Shown here piece by piece: positions 18,327-26,026 of a DNA stretch of 64,000 bases. How positions within the stretch are numbered: position 1 is the first letter of the stretch; every line of letters begins with the position of its first letter. The notes beneath the pieces are model-generated. The model searched no databases. It was not told where the DNA came from and was given only the letters and a program-made list of their open reading frames with translations. The stretch is from Leptospira kanakyensis. Its GTDB lineage: Bacteria > Spirochaetota > Leptospiria > Leptospirales > Leptospiraceae. The DNA is taken from the NCBI RefSeq assembly GCF_004769235.1, contig NZ_RQFG01000018.1, positions 334,701 through 398,700 of the forward strand, written 5' to 3'. The position numbers were made by a program, and so were the translations under genes.

Positions 18327-18914
18327 ATGGTTTTCTCAACATTTCTTTCTGACTTAGTTCTTTCCTTAGTTTCCCTCGCGATGGCTTACCGGTTCGTAGG
18401 GAAGTCTTCCATTCCCTCTCGTTCCGCTTTGTACGGATTTGCCATCATTGGAATTTCTGCGGGACTCGGTTCCATTCACTTTCTTGGAATCAACACACTC
18501 GATTCTATCTATCGTTTCTTTGTGGGATTGTCGGGATGTGTCGGTGTTCCTCTCTTAGGATTGGCATTTTTTCATTTCACCTTTCGTTCTTTGTCGGAAA
18601 AAACTTTTTTCCTTTTCATTGCTGTCGCATTTCTTCTGTATTTGGCATTCTCTTATCTCTATCCACTAGGTATTTATTCGACAGTTGTTGGTGGAATTGC
18701 GATGTTTATCATTCTCATTAGTTCTCTTGTGCGATTCCCTCGAAAATCAAATGCAGCTGTGATGGGAATCATTGGTTCTGTTTTATTTATCGTTGCTGGT
18801 CTTGTGATTGGTACTAAGGGCTCAACAGGTCCCGTTCTGAACGTTGATATCTTTCATATCTTACTTGCGATTGCTAATTATTGCATCGCCGAGGGAATCA
18901 AAAAATTAAGCTAG
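18327..18914 (+). CDS. Polytopic membrane protein of unknown function
   Basis: A 195-residue protein with about seven hydrophobic helices covering almost its whole length. I recognise no family. It has no charged catalytic motif, no signal peptide cleavage site and only short loops. It lies between the PAS protein and the GGDEF cyclase on the same strand (65 and about 40 bp gaps), so it may belong to the same signalling cluster, but nothing in its sequence proves it. Confidence 0.68.
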   Translation: MVFSTFLSDLVLSLVSLAMAYRFVGKSSIPSRSALYGFAIIGISAGLGSIHFLGINTLDSIYRFFVGLSGCVGVPLLGLAFFHFTFRSLSEKTFFLFIAVAFLLYLAFSYLYPLGIYSTVVGGIAMFIILISSLVRFPRKSNAAVMGIIGSVLFIVAGLVIGTKGSTGPVLNVDIFHILLAIANYCIAEGIKKLS

Positions 18915-18955
18915 ATTAAAAGTGAGGAGTTTTTAGAATCTTTCCAAGTGTGACT

Positions 18956-19963
18956 ATGGAAAACTTCTCTAATTCCACGTTAGAAAAAATACTAAAACTC
19001 CAAACAGAATTAACTGCTGCCAAACCAGATGTTCCTTATCTTTTAGATCTCATCACTCTTCGAGCCAAAGAGATCACAAATTCTGATGGGGCAGTTTTTG
19101 AATTAGTGGAAGGTGATGAATTAGTTTATCGCGCCGCAAGTGGAATGGGGGAAAAACAAATTGGACTTAGAATTCCAGTCAAAGGAAGTTTCTCTGGCCT
19201 AAGCCTACAATCCAAAGAAACGTTATATTGTTCAGATTCAGAAATGGATGATCGGGTCAACAGAGAGGCTTGCCGCCGTGTAGGCCTTCGTTCTATGATT
19301 GTACTTCCTTTGTATTTTGATTCTGAAGTTCTTGGTGTTTTAAAAGTACATAGTGCAGTCGTTGATTATTATTCAGCTAACGAAACTTATGTGCTAAATA
19401 TGTTGTCGGGAACGATGGCCGCCATTTTGCACAATGCATATCGTTGGGCAGAAAGAGAAAAAAGCCTGCAATCGATGGCTTACCTTGCCAGTCACGATGC
19501 TCTCACTGGTGTTTACAATCGTTCTGCCTTTTATGACTATTTGAGAAGAGGACTACATCGAATCCAGGAAGATCCTTCCTGTTTGACTGTTGCTCTTTTT
19601 GACTTAGATGGTTTAAAAATTGTGAATGATACACATGGCCATGCTGCAGGAGATTTTTATATTTCTAAGTTTGCCAGTCGTTTTTCTCATTTGCTCCAAC
19701 ACCAAGATGTGTTTGCTAGGCTTGGGGGAGATGAGTTTGGCCTCATTTTGATCCATCACGAATCAAAAGAATCTACACTTGGATTACTCGGGAACCTTAC
19801 CAAAATGGTGGAAGGAGAAATCCAATTTGATACCACCAAGTTGGAAATCAAAACCAGTATGGGGCTTTCCTTTTCTCCCGAAGATGGAACGGAACCGGAA
19901 ACTTTGATGGCAATTGCAGATAGTCGTATGTATGAACACAAAAGGTCCAAAAAAAATAAGTAA
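18956..19963 (+). CDS. GAF-GGDEF diguanylate cyclase
   Basis: A 335-residue cyclic di-GMP synthase. A GAF domain spans about residues 20-165 (DGAVFELVEGDELVYRAASGMG; RSMIVLPLYFDSEVLGVLKVHS). The GGDEF domain spans about residues 175-335 and has the intact active-site loop RLGGDEFG, plus DLDGLKIVNDTHGHAAGD, which binds the metal and GTP. No RxxD inhibitory site is obvious before GGDEF. The ATG at 18956 is chosen over the GTG at 18950. The GAF domain is expected to tune the activity; the signal is unknown. Confidence 0.92.
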   Translation: MENFSNSTLEKILKLQTELTAAKPDVPYLLDLITLRAKEITNSDGAVFELVEGDELVYRAASGMGEKQIGLRIPVKGSFSGLSLQSKETLYCSDSEMDDRVNREACRRVGLRSMIVLPLYFDSEVLGVLKVHSAVVDYYSANETYVLNMLSGTMAAILHNAYRWAEREKSLQSMAYLASHDALTGVYNRSAFYDYLRRGLHRIQEDPSCLTVALFDLDGLKIVNDTHGHAAGDFYISKFASRFSHLLQHQDVFARLGGDEFGLILIHHESKESTLGLLGNLTKMVEGEIQFDTTKLEIKTSMGLSFSPEDGTEPETLMAIADSRMYEHKRSKKNK

Positions 19964-20026
19964 ATCTTCGCATCTTAGATTCCTTCCTGTATTCATTGAA
20001 TCTTTAACATTGTCTAACAAAGACAA

Positions 20027-21265
20027 ATGAATCTTACATCCCCATTATTTTCTCAGTTCTCTCTTCCAAGTGGTGTGACTCTACCCAACCGACTGGTAAA
20101 AGCGGCGATGGAAGAAAACCTTTCTAATCCCAATTTAGAACCAGACAAAGCGTTATGGAATCTTTATGAAAATTGGGCCTTGGGAGGTGTTGGTACCATC
20201 ATCACAGGAAACGTAATGGTGGACCACAGAGCCATGACAGGGCCCGGAGGTGTAGTTTTAGAAGACGGTTCTTCCTTGGATGGATTTCGCATTTGGTCTT
20301 CTAAAGCAAAAATTGCTGGGGGAAAGATCATTATGCAGATCAATCATCCTGGTAGGCAAGTATTAGCAAAGTTAGGTGGTGAAGTTTGGGCTCCGTCTGC
20401 GATCCCAGTAGACATCGGGAAATTATCCAAACTTTTAGGCAAACCCAGAGCCATGACGGAAGGGGAAATTTTAGAAACCATAGAAAGATTTGCCAAAACG
20501 TCCCAGTTGGCTGAGGAAGCAGGTTTTGATGGCGTAGAAATTCATGCTGCCCATGGTTATCTCATCAGTCAGTTTTTATCTCCACTAGTCAATAGAAGAG
20601 AAGACCTGTGGGGTGGGAGTTTAGAGAACAGGTCGCGATTTTTGTTAGAAGTGATTCGTAAGGTGCGGGCATCTGTGAAACCAAGTTTTATTGTCGCAGT
20701 GAAATTAAATTCTGCTGATTTTCAAAAAGGTGGATTTACGTTTGAAGACGCAAAAGAAGTAATATCCAAAATACAAACGTTAGGTGTTGATTTTATCGAA
20801 TTGTCTGGTGGTAATTATGAAGCTCCGGCCATGCAAGGAGAATCTCGTGACGGTTCTACACTATCGAGAGAGGCATATTTTTTAGATTTTGCCAGTGAAG
20901 TGGCAAAAACAGCGACAGTTCCCATTTTGGTCACAGGTGGAATTCGAAAAAAACAAATCGCAGAATCCGTTTTGGAATCCGGAGTTCCTTTGGTAGGAAT
21001 TGCCACGGCTCTTGCCCTTAATCCCAATCTTCCGAATGATTGGAGAGAAGGAAAACTAGGAAACCCAACCCTACCTGAACCAAAATGGAAATCGAAAACC
21101 TTAAAAGGTTTGGCCAATATGGCCATGGTACGTTACCAATTGAATCGTTTGTCGCAAAATAAACGCACCACAGTTAAGGTATCACCAGTTTTACGATTGT
21201 TATTCGATCAAATTCGTTTGTCGAAATTGACAAAACGGTACAGGCGGTGGATACAAAAGAATTAA
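20027..21265 (+). CDS. NADH:flavin oxidoreductase (Old Yellow Enzyme family)
   Basis: A 412-residue FMN enzyme with a TIM barrel. Recognisable marks: NRLVKAAMEE near the N-terminus, the HPGRQ motif, the active-site block EIHAAHGYLISQFLSP (His-His-Tyr region), then NRREDLWGGSLENRSRF, KLNSADFQKGGFT and PILVTGGIRKK at the phosphate-binding end. It resembles the class of 2,4-dienoyl-CoA reductase-like and NADH:flavin oxidoreductases, but lacks the iron-sulfur C-terminal half. It probably reduces alpha,beta-unsaturated carbonyls. It is convergent with the arsenic operon. Confidence 0.9.
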   Translation: MNLTSPLFSQFSLPSGVTLPNRLVKAAMEENLSNPNLEPDKALWNLYENWALGGVGTIITGNVMVDHRAMTGPGGVVLEDGSSLDGFRIWSSKAKIAGGKIIMQINHPGRQVLAKLGGEVWAPSAIPVDIGKLSKLLGKPRAMTEGEILETIERFAKTSQLAEEAGFDGVEIHAAHGYLISQFLSPLVNRREDLWGGSLENRSRFLLEVIRKVRASVKPSFIVAVKLNSADFQKGGFTFEDAKEVISKIQTLGVDFIELSGGNYEAPAMQGESRDGSTLSREAYFLDFASEVAKTATVPILVTGGIRKKQIAESVLESGVPLVGIATALALNPNLPNDWREGKLGNPTLPEPKWKSKTLKGLANMAMVRYQLNRLSQNKRTTVKVSPVLRLLFDQIRLSKLTKRYRRWIQKN

Positions 21266-21297
21266 GTTAATCGTTCCAACCACCACCTCTAAATCAT

Positions 21298-21837
21298 TTA
21301 ACAGCAGCCAGCTTCTTCCTTCTCTTCTCCAGCGGCTGTTTTTGGGGTACAACAACTTGAAGTTGTTTTTTCTAATTTTGGAAAAGAAACCACACCTGTT
21401 GGCAATCCGCAACTGGCACTTGCCTTACATTCCGTTTTCCCATCTTTTAAATGGATTGTGAGGGACTTTCCATTGGTTTGCATTTCTGAAACAAAATATT
21501 GTCTCATGGCAGTTCCTTCGTTTCCAAATTCAATTCGTAAAGTAGCATCATTCGGAATGTTCATAGAACCATTTACTTTTTTTAGAATTGAATTTACCTT
21601 GGAAAGTGTCATCGGATTTGTATCTGTTTCTTTATTTGGTTCCAATACTTGTAAAATAATTTCTGTCCAAGAATCAGATTTTCCACCACAATCAACAGAC
21701 TGAATGTTTGCGAGTTTGAATTCAGTGATATGGTAGTTGGGAAATATCCTTTTGGTTTCACTATATAAAAACTCTAAGTGAAGTTCTGGATATAGTTCTA
21801 ATTTGGTTGTAAAGTCATTCCATGTTGCTGTTTTCAT
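21298..21837 (-). CDS. DUF6428 family protein with Cys-rich tail, arsenic operon
   Basis: A 179-residue soluble protein whose first half matches DUF6428 (YHITEFKLANIQSVDCGG and SWTEIILQVLEP), a family often seen in arsenic operons. The C-terminal 20 residues hold two vicinal Cys pairs (SSCCTPK and AGCC at the very end). Such pairs could bind As(III), which is inference. It is the last gene of the arsR-arsC-DUF6428 run, 11 bp after arsC. Its biochemical role is unknown. Confidence 0.83.
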   Translation of the reverse strand: MKTATWNDFTTKLELYPELHLEFLYSETKRIFPNYHITEFKLANIQSVDCGGKSDSWTEIILQVLEPNKETDTNPMTLSKVNSILKKVNGSMNIPNDATLRIEFGNEGTAMRQYFVSEMQTNGKSLTIHLKDGKTECKASASCGLPTGVVSFPKLEKTTSSCCTPKTAAGEEKEEAGCC

Positions 21838-21848
21838 CTTCTTATCTC

Positions 21849-22271
21849 CTATAGTTCCTTATTCATAAATGATTCACAATATTCTCGAATTTCTTCTCGT
21901 GTTTTGGCAAAGGCAGCTCTTACCTCTTCTTCTGTTCCTTTTAATTTAGAAGGATCTGAAAAATTATAATGAAACCTTTTTGCATCACTGGGAAAATACG
22001 GACAATTTTCTTTGGCATGATCACAAACTGTGATGAGATAATCAAACTGAATGTTTTTATATTCATTGATATGATTGGAAGTATGATTTGATATATCAAT
22101 CCCAACCTCTTTCATGGTAGCGATGGCTTTGGGATTCACTCCATGGGTTTCAATTCCGGCACTATAAACATTGGCTTTGTTTTTTGCATAGAATCGCATC
22201 CAACCTTCTGCAATTTGGCTCCGACAACTATTTCCCGTACAAAGAATTAAAATATTCTTTTTGTTATTCAC
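21849..22271 (-). CDS. arsC: Arsenate reductase, low-molecular-weight phosphatase type
   Basis: Reduces arsenate to arsenite in the cytoplasm. The 140-residue protein has the P-loop CTGNSCRSQIAEG with the nucleophilic Cys and the Arg, then VCDHAKENCPYF, whose two Cys complete the three-Cys relay of thioredoxin-coupled ArsC. SDPSKLKGTEEE carries the Asp-Pro acid. All key residues are intact. It overlaps arsR by 8 bp (22264-22271), so translation is coupled. Arsenite export must be done elsewhere, since no acr3 or arsB is adjacent. Confidence 0.93.
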   Translation of the reverse strand: MNNKKNILILCTGNSCRSQIAEGWMRFYAKNKANVYSAGIETHGVNPKAIATMKEVGIDISNHTSNHINEYKNIQFDYLITVCDHAKENCPYFPSDAKRFHYNFSDPSKLKGTEEEVRAAFAKTREEIREYCESFMNKEL

Positions 22272-22611
22272 AACAGCTTCCTCCCTTTTGATTTTTGAAA
22301 TTTTCTATCATTTGCATTTGGTCTGAAAATTCCCTATAGGCCAGGTTCAAATTTTCCCAGTGGATACAATAACAAGAAGAAGTTCCTTCTACTTCTCCTT
22401 TCACAAGTCCCCCATCTTTTAATTCCTTTAGATGTTGGGAAACTGTGGATTGAGCCAAAGGGAGGATTTCTACAATCTCTCCACAAACACATGTTTGTTT
22501 TTGTGCCAATACTTCTAAGATAGCCAACCTTGCTGGATGGGAGAGAAGTTTGGTAAAAGACGCAATCCTTTGGATCTTTTCCGGAAATTCTGTTTTTTTG
22601 TTCTGCGCCAT
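22264..22611 (-). CDS. arsR: ArsR-type arsenic repressor
   Basis: A 115-residue winged-helix repressor, first in the arsR-arsC-DUF6428 operon. The As(III)-sensing Cys pair lies in TCVCGEIVEIL (ELCVCDL-like), just before the recognition helix LAQSTVSQHLKELKDGGL. The C-terminus ends GGSCCE, a further vicinal Cys pair that could add a metalloid ligand. A perfect palindrome of the TTATCGTA type sits right upstream (22614-22635). It overlaps arsC by 8 bp. It would release DNA on arsenite binding. Confidence 0.92.
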   Translation of the reverse strand: MAQNKKTEFPEKIQRIASFTKLLSHPARLAILEVLAQKQTCVCGEIVEILPLAQSTVSQHLKELKDGGLVKGEVEGTSSCYCIHWENLNLAYREFSDQMQMIENFKNQKGGSCCE

Positions 22612-22613
22612 AG

Positions 22614-22635
22614 TTTATCGTAAATATACGATAAA
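22614..22635 (-). promoter_or_regulatory. Palindromic ArsR operator
   Basis: TTTATCGTA-AATA-TACGATAAA is a perfect 9-bp inverted repeat with a 4-bp centre, 2 bp upstream of the arsR start. Its position fits autorepression. No Shine-Dalgarno element fits between it and the ATG, so the message may be leaderless or use a weak site within the operator. Confidence 0.85.
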
Positions 22636-22685
22636 TGGATTTTTGCCATTCTCGTCAAGGGGAATTTGAAATTTTCGGGATAAAG

Positions 22686-22711
22686 AAAACCCCAGGATTT
22701 CCCGGGGTTTT
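22686..22711 (-). terminator. Intrinsic terminator after the PsbP-like gene
   Basis: Perfect 8-bp stem AAAACCCC/GGGGTTTT (22686-22693 with 22704-22711), 10-nt loop. Read on the minus strand it is followed by a T-rich stretch (TTTTCTTT). It lies between the exported PsbP-like gene and the ars operator and would insulate the two. Confidence 0.75.
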
Positions 22712-22763
22712 GGTTTTGTTGGTTGGTTTGTGTTTTGAAATGAAGAGAGTTGTGGCCTGATCC

Positions 22764-23573
22764 TTACAGGCCTGAACCATCGGGAATCACCACGGGTTCA
22801 TCAGAAGTAGGGGTATCCGGTTTCACATCCGAAGGAGTGTAACCATGGTCATTTTGAGGTCTTGGACGATTGTCCCATTCCCCCGGATTAGGTTTTTTGT
22901 TTCCTTCCACCGAGAACAACCATCCATCTTCTTCTTTGTTTTTTGCCCCTTGTTCATGGGGATAAGAATCAATTGGTCTTATGGTGATGGAAATGTATTG
23001 GATGATCCTTTCGTCTTTGATTGGATCTAAATAGGACAAACTATCGTTACGCCATCTGTTTTTAGTACGAGTTTCTCTACGGAAACTTTTCATCACCATG
23101 TCTAGGTCTTTGGAATACTTTGCAAAATAAGCTCTAGGTGTTTTTGCTTGGATTACATAATACATTCCGCCCTTTCTGTGGAACAAAAATCGATTGGAAA
23201 TCATTTGTTTGTGTTCTGTATAGTGTAACACAACAAAGACGGATTCATCAAATCCTGCGATTTCGTTTTCTAACATTTTTTCCCTAACAAGTTTTAAATC
23301 AGGGTATTTGGTGAGAAAAGTATCCACTGTTTCTTCAATAAAGCGATCTATATCGTATTCTTTGGTACGACGTGCTACATCTACCTGTAACACAGCCTCT
23401 CTATTAGTTTTGGAAAATTGTATTCGAACTGTATCAGGGTGGCGTAAAACAGACTTTGCCCAACCTCTTGGATATTCAAATGCAAAACCTAGAGAATCTT
23501 CAATCCAAGTTGCTGCATCCAAATGAGAAAGAGTAAGACATAATAAAACAAGTAGGCAAAGTCGCTTTTTCAT
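22764..23573 (-). CDS. Exported PsbP-like protein
   Basis: A 269-residue secreted protein. The start at 23573 gives a signal peptide MKKRLCLLVLLCLTLSHL followed by DAA; the longer open frame would overlap the epimerase gene and bury the signal. The mature N-terminal ~170 residues (WIEDSLGFAFEYPRGWAKS...MISNRFLFHRKGGMYYVIQ...SFRRE) resemble the PsbP/DUF1795-like beta-sheet fold. The last ~60 residues are Pro/Asp-rich and probably disordered. The role is unknown. It overlaps no neighbour and is followed by a terminator. Confidence 0.72.
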   Translation of the reverse strand: MKKRLCLLVLLCLTLSHLDAATWIEDSLGFAFEYPRGWAKSVLRHPDTVRIQFSKTNREAVLQVDVARRTKEYDIDRFIEETVDTFLTKYPDLKLVREKMLENEIAGFDESVFVVLHYTEHKQMISNRFLFHRKGGMYYVIQAKTPRAYFAKYSKDLDMVMKSFRRETRTKNRWRNDSLSYLDPIKDERIIQYISITIRPIDSYPHEQGAKNKEEDGWLFSVEGNKKPNPGEWDNRPRPQNDHGYTPSDVKPDTPTSDEPVVIPDGSGL

Positions 23574-23602
23574 ACTTAGAATATCGGCCCCCAGTACCTT
23601 GT

Positions 23603-24565
23603 TTATTGATAGTCGGTGAGCCCTTTTCGTAAATCTCGTTCTGGAAAAATTCCCAAATTTTCCCAAGATTTAGGATCATAAATGGCTACCGACTCTAACA
23701 AAGGTTGGAGTGGGGATCCATGAAAGGGTCTTCTTTTAACAAAGGCCAGAAAACGGAAAACAAGTTCGATCATTCTAGCAAAGATTCCTCCCACAGGAAT
23801 GGGAAAAAGGGAATTTCCGATGACCCGTAAACTTTGGAATGTCTGAATGACTTGGTTCACAGTCACAAATTCAGGGTGAGAGAATACATAAACTTGTTTC
23901 GGTGTTTTCCCATCTAATGTTTGTTTTGTCCAGGTTACTAATGCATTTGTGGCGTCGGTTATATGAAGGACAGATTTTTTACGAGAGGAAGGTATATAAG
24001 GATAAAATTTTAGTTTGGTAAGAGAACGAAGTTTAGAAATAAAACTTTTTGTTCCTTTGCCATAGATACTTGCCAATCGGAATATAGAATAAGGTCTACC
24101 GGAATCTAATACATAGTTTTCAGCCAAAGCCTTCGTTTTTGCATAGATGGTAGTTCCCATTCTTTCGCTGTTAATGTTTAAATCAATTTCTTTGGATCCA
24201 TAAACTGAGACCGAACTGACAAACCCAAAATGAGGGACTTTTTTTGCCTTAGCAAATTCCACAATTAACTTTGTAGAAGTAACGTTGATTTGGTGGTAAA
24301 CCTCTTCGGTGACTTTGGCTCCAGAAACAACGGCGGCTAAGTGTAAAATTAAATCAATGGATTCGGGAATCAAAAATTCATCCGAACTTTTTATTTTAGA
24401 AAGATCTCTTTCATAAAACTTAAAGTTTTTATGAAACCGAATCGAATCAGGAAAATTCGCATAATGATTTCCAATGGCGATGATTTTATAATTTTCAATC
24501 AGTTCCTTTAATAATTCTTTTCCAAGAACCCCACTGCCTCCTGTGATGAGAATTGTTTTTGTCAT
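23603..24565 (-). CDS. NAD-dependent epimerase/dehydratase family protein
   Basis: A 320-residue extended-SDR protein. The cofactor loop TGGSGVLGKELL is at the N-terminus and the catalytic pair YAKTKALAE (Tyr-x-x-x-Lys) follows VYGSKEIDL. HLAAVVSGAKV is the usual NAD-dependent loop. The fold is that of sugar-nucleotide epimerases, 3-beta-hydroxysteroid dehydrogenase-like enzymes and other extended SDRs; the substrate cannot be told. The ATG at 24565 overlaps the end of the DUF445 gene by 4 bp, so the two are probably co-translated. Confidence 0.86.
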   Translation of the reverse strand: MTKTILITGGSGVLGKELLKELIENYKIIAIGNHYANFPDSIRFHKNFKFYERDLSKIKSSDEFLIPESIDLILHLAAVVSGAKVTEEVYHQINVTSTKLIVEFAKAKKVPHFGFVSSVSVYGSKEIDLNINSERMGTTIYAKTKALAENYVLDSGRPYSIFRLASIYGKGTKSFISKLRSLTKLKFYPYIPSSRKKSVLHITDATNALVTWTKQTLDGKTPKQVYVFSHPEFVTVNQVIQTFQSLRVIGNSLFPIPVGGIFARMIELVFRFLAFVKRRPFHGSPLQPLLESVAIYDPKSWENLGIFPERDLRKGLTDYQ

Positions 24566-25821
24566 ACAAGAAATACCATTTGAAACCATCCCACTACGGC
24601 ACCGAGCGCCGCACCCACTAAAATTAATAACAATTCATCTTCTTGAAAAGCAGATCTTAAAATAGATTCAAATTCTTTGGGGGGAAGGGCCGCCATTCGA
24701 TCCCCCATCATGGTTTCAATTTCCAAAGCAGAACCTAAATATTCTTCTAAGTGAAATGATTTTTCTATAGCATTATCAGCCATAGCCACTCCAATTCTTT
24801 CTTTGGCAGCATCAAACTCTTCAATTTTTCCCGTAGCATAGAGCGCTGGTTTGGCGAGAAAGGTAACTGTGTCCACATGATGGACCACTTCATTCCGAAT
24901 GATGTCGATGATATCTTGGGATGCTTTCCCAAAAATTAATTCAGAAAGTATATTTTTCGGAGTCAAAATTTTTTCACTCACTAACTTTGCATAGAGTCTA
25001 GAAACCTCTGTTTGCCTTTTTAAAAACAAACCTTGGTAAGTAAAAATTCCTAAAAACTTTTTCGGGAGTAGGGGACGAAAGATCATCTCGAGAGCCAAAT
25101 AATTTGTAAGATATCCCACAATCACTCCCTGGATGGGAAGGGTCCAATTTAAGGGAAAATAAATCATAAAAATCATTTGGACAAGGCCCAAAAGAAATCC
25201 AAAATAAAATCCTGACCTTTCGATGAACCGAAACTCAGGAGCTCCTACTTCTTGGAAAAGTTCTACAACAAGGCCTACATTATTCCCCGATAGTTTTTTC
25301 AAAACTAAGGACTTTACATCAAATAGGGAATCAATGTCTTTTTGGAGTTTGCGAATCACTTTGCGGATGGTGACTCCACTTTCCCTTTTGACTTTATGGT
25401 AAATTTCTTCCCGAACGACATCGGGAATCATATCCCAAAGTTTGGGATCGAGGCTGTTCGAAAACTCACGAATCGTATAGCGAATGCTAGGTTCTAAGGC
25501 TGGTAAAAAAACTGTCTCCGCCTTTTTGGGATCTACTTTCAAAAAGACTTCTTTGATATTGAGAAGGCGCTCAGTAATCACATCCACGGACTTACTGGCC
25601 ATTTTATGGGCCTTTCTAGGAATGATGCCCTGCCATCCGAAATAAGGAGGGATTCCTACAAATTGGATGGGGTAAAAAGTCATCTTCAGGGCCAACCAAT
25701 TGGTCACCCAACCCACAAATCCATAGGTGAAGGGAATCATTAGGAGTTTCCATTGTTCCGCTGTCAGCCCATTCTCCCACATTCCGCTATGAGTAATCCC
25801 TAGGAGATAGAACAAGGGCAA
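24562..25821 (-). CDS. DUF445 family membrane protein
   Basis: A 419-residue protein with N-terminal hydrophobic helices (about residues 25-45), a long cytoplasmic helical body, and a central helix pair (about 205-240), matching DUF445/YheB-like proteins. Two DUF445 halves are visible: TYGFVGWVTNWLALKMTFYPIQF and GVIVGYLTNYLALEMIFRPLLPK, the family's inexact internal duplication. The TTG at 25821 is chosen because a strong GGAAGGA element lies 7 bp upstream. The function of the family is unknown. It overlaps the epimerase gene by 4 bp. Confidence 0.83.
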   Translation of the reverse strand: MPLFYLLGITHSGMWENGLTAEQWKLLMIPFTYGFVGWVTNWLALKMTFYPIQFVGIPPYFGWQGIIPRKAHKMASKSVDVITERLLNIKEVFLKVDPKKAETVFLPALEPSIRYTIREFSNSLDPKLWDMIPDVVREEIYHKVKRESGVTIRKVIRKLQKDIDSLFDVKSLVLKKLSGNNVGLVVELFQEVGAPEFRFIERSGFYFGFLLGLVQMIFMIYFPLNWTLPIQGVIVGYLTNYLALEMIFRPLLPKKFLGIFTYQGLFLKRQTEVSRLYAKLVSEKILTPKNILSELIFGKASQDIIDIIRNEVVHHVDTVTFLAKPALYATGKIEEFDAAKERIGVAMADNAIEKSFHLEEYLGSALEIETMMGDRMAALPPKEFESILRSAFQEDELLLILVGAALGAVVGWFQMVFLV

Positions 25822-25902
25822 TCGAAATTCCTTCCCGAGGCGATTTTTCCTGAATGGAATCGTAACTTTTGTTATTTTTTTGCCGATACCCCTAAAAAAG
25901 GT

Positions 25903-25931
25903 TTGATTTGTGTACGGAAACAGACTACAAA
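25903..25931 (+). promoter_or_regulatory. Sigma70-like promoter for the large lipoprotein gene
   Basis: TTGATT (25903-25908), 17-bp spacer, TACAAA (25926-25931). This would give a 5' UTR of roughly 90 nt before the ATG at 26027, containing the hairpins listed next. Confidence 0.5.
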
Positions 25932-25935
25932 TGGT

Positions 25936-25970
25936 ACACTTCGGAAGTGTTTTAGGTATTCCCCGAAGTG
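25936..25970 (+). promoter_or_regulatory. Overlapping alternative hairpins in the 5' leader
   Basis: ACACTTC (25936-25942) can pair with GAAGTGT (25944-25950), while CACTTCGG (25937-25944) pairs perfectly with CCGAAGTG (25963-25970). The two share one arm, so they exclude each other, like a simple RNA switch, just upstream of the 1243-residue lipoprotein gene. Whether they switch is untested. Confidence 0.45.
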
Positions 25971-26026
25971 CATTGGAAAATCTGTGGTTTTACCACAAAG
26001 CGAATTTTAATTAGAGGGTAAGTCTT

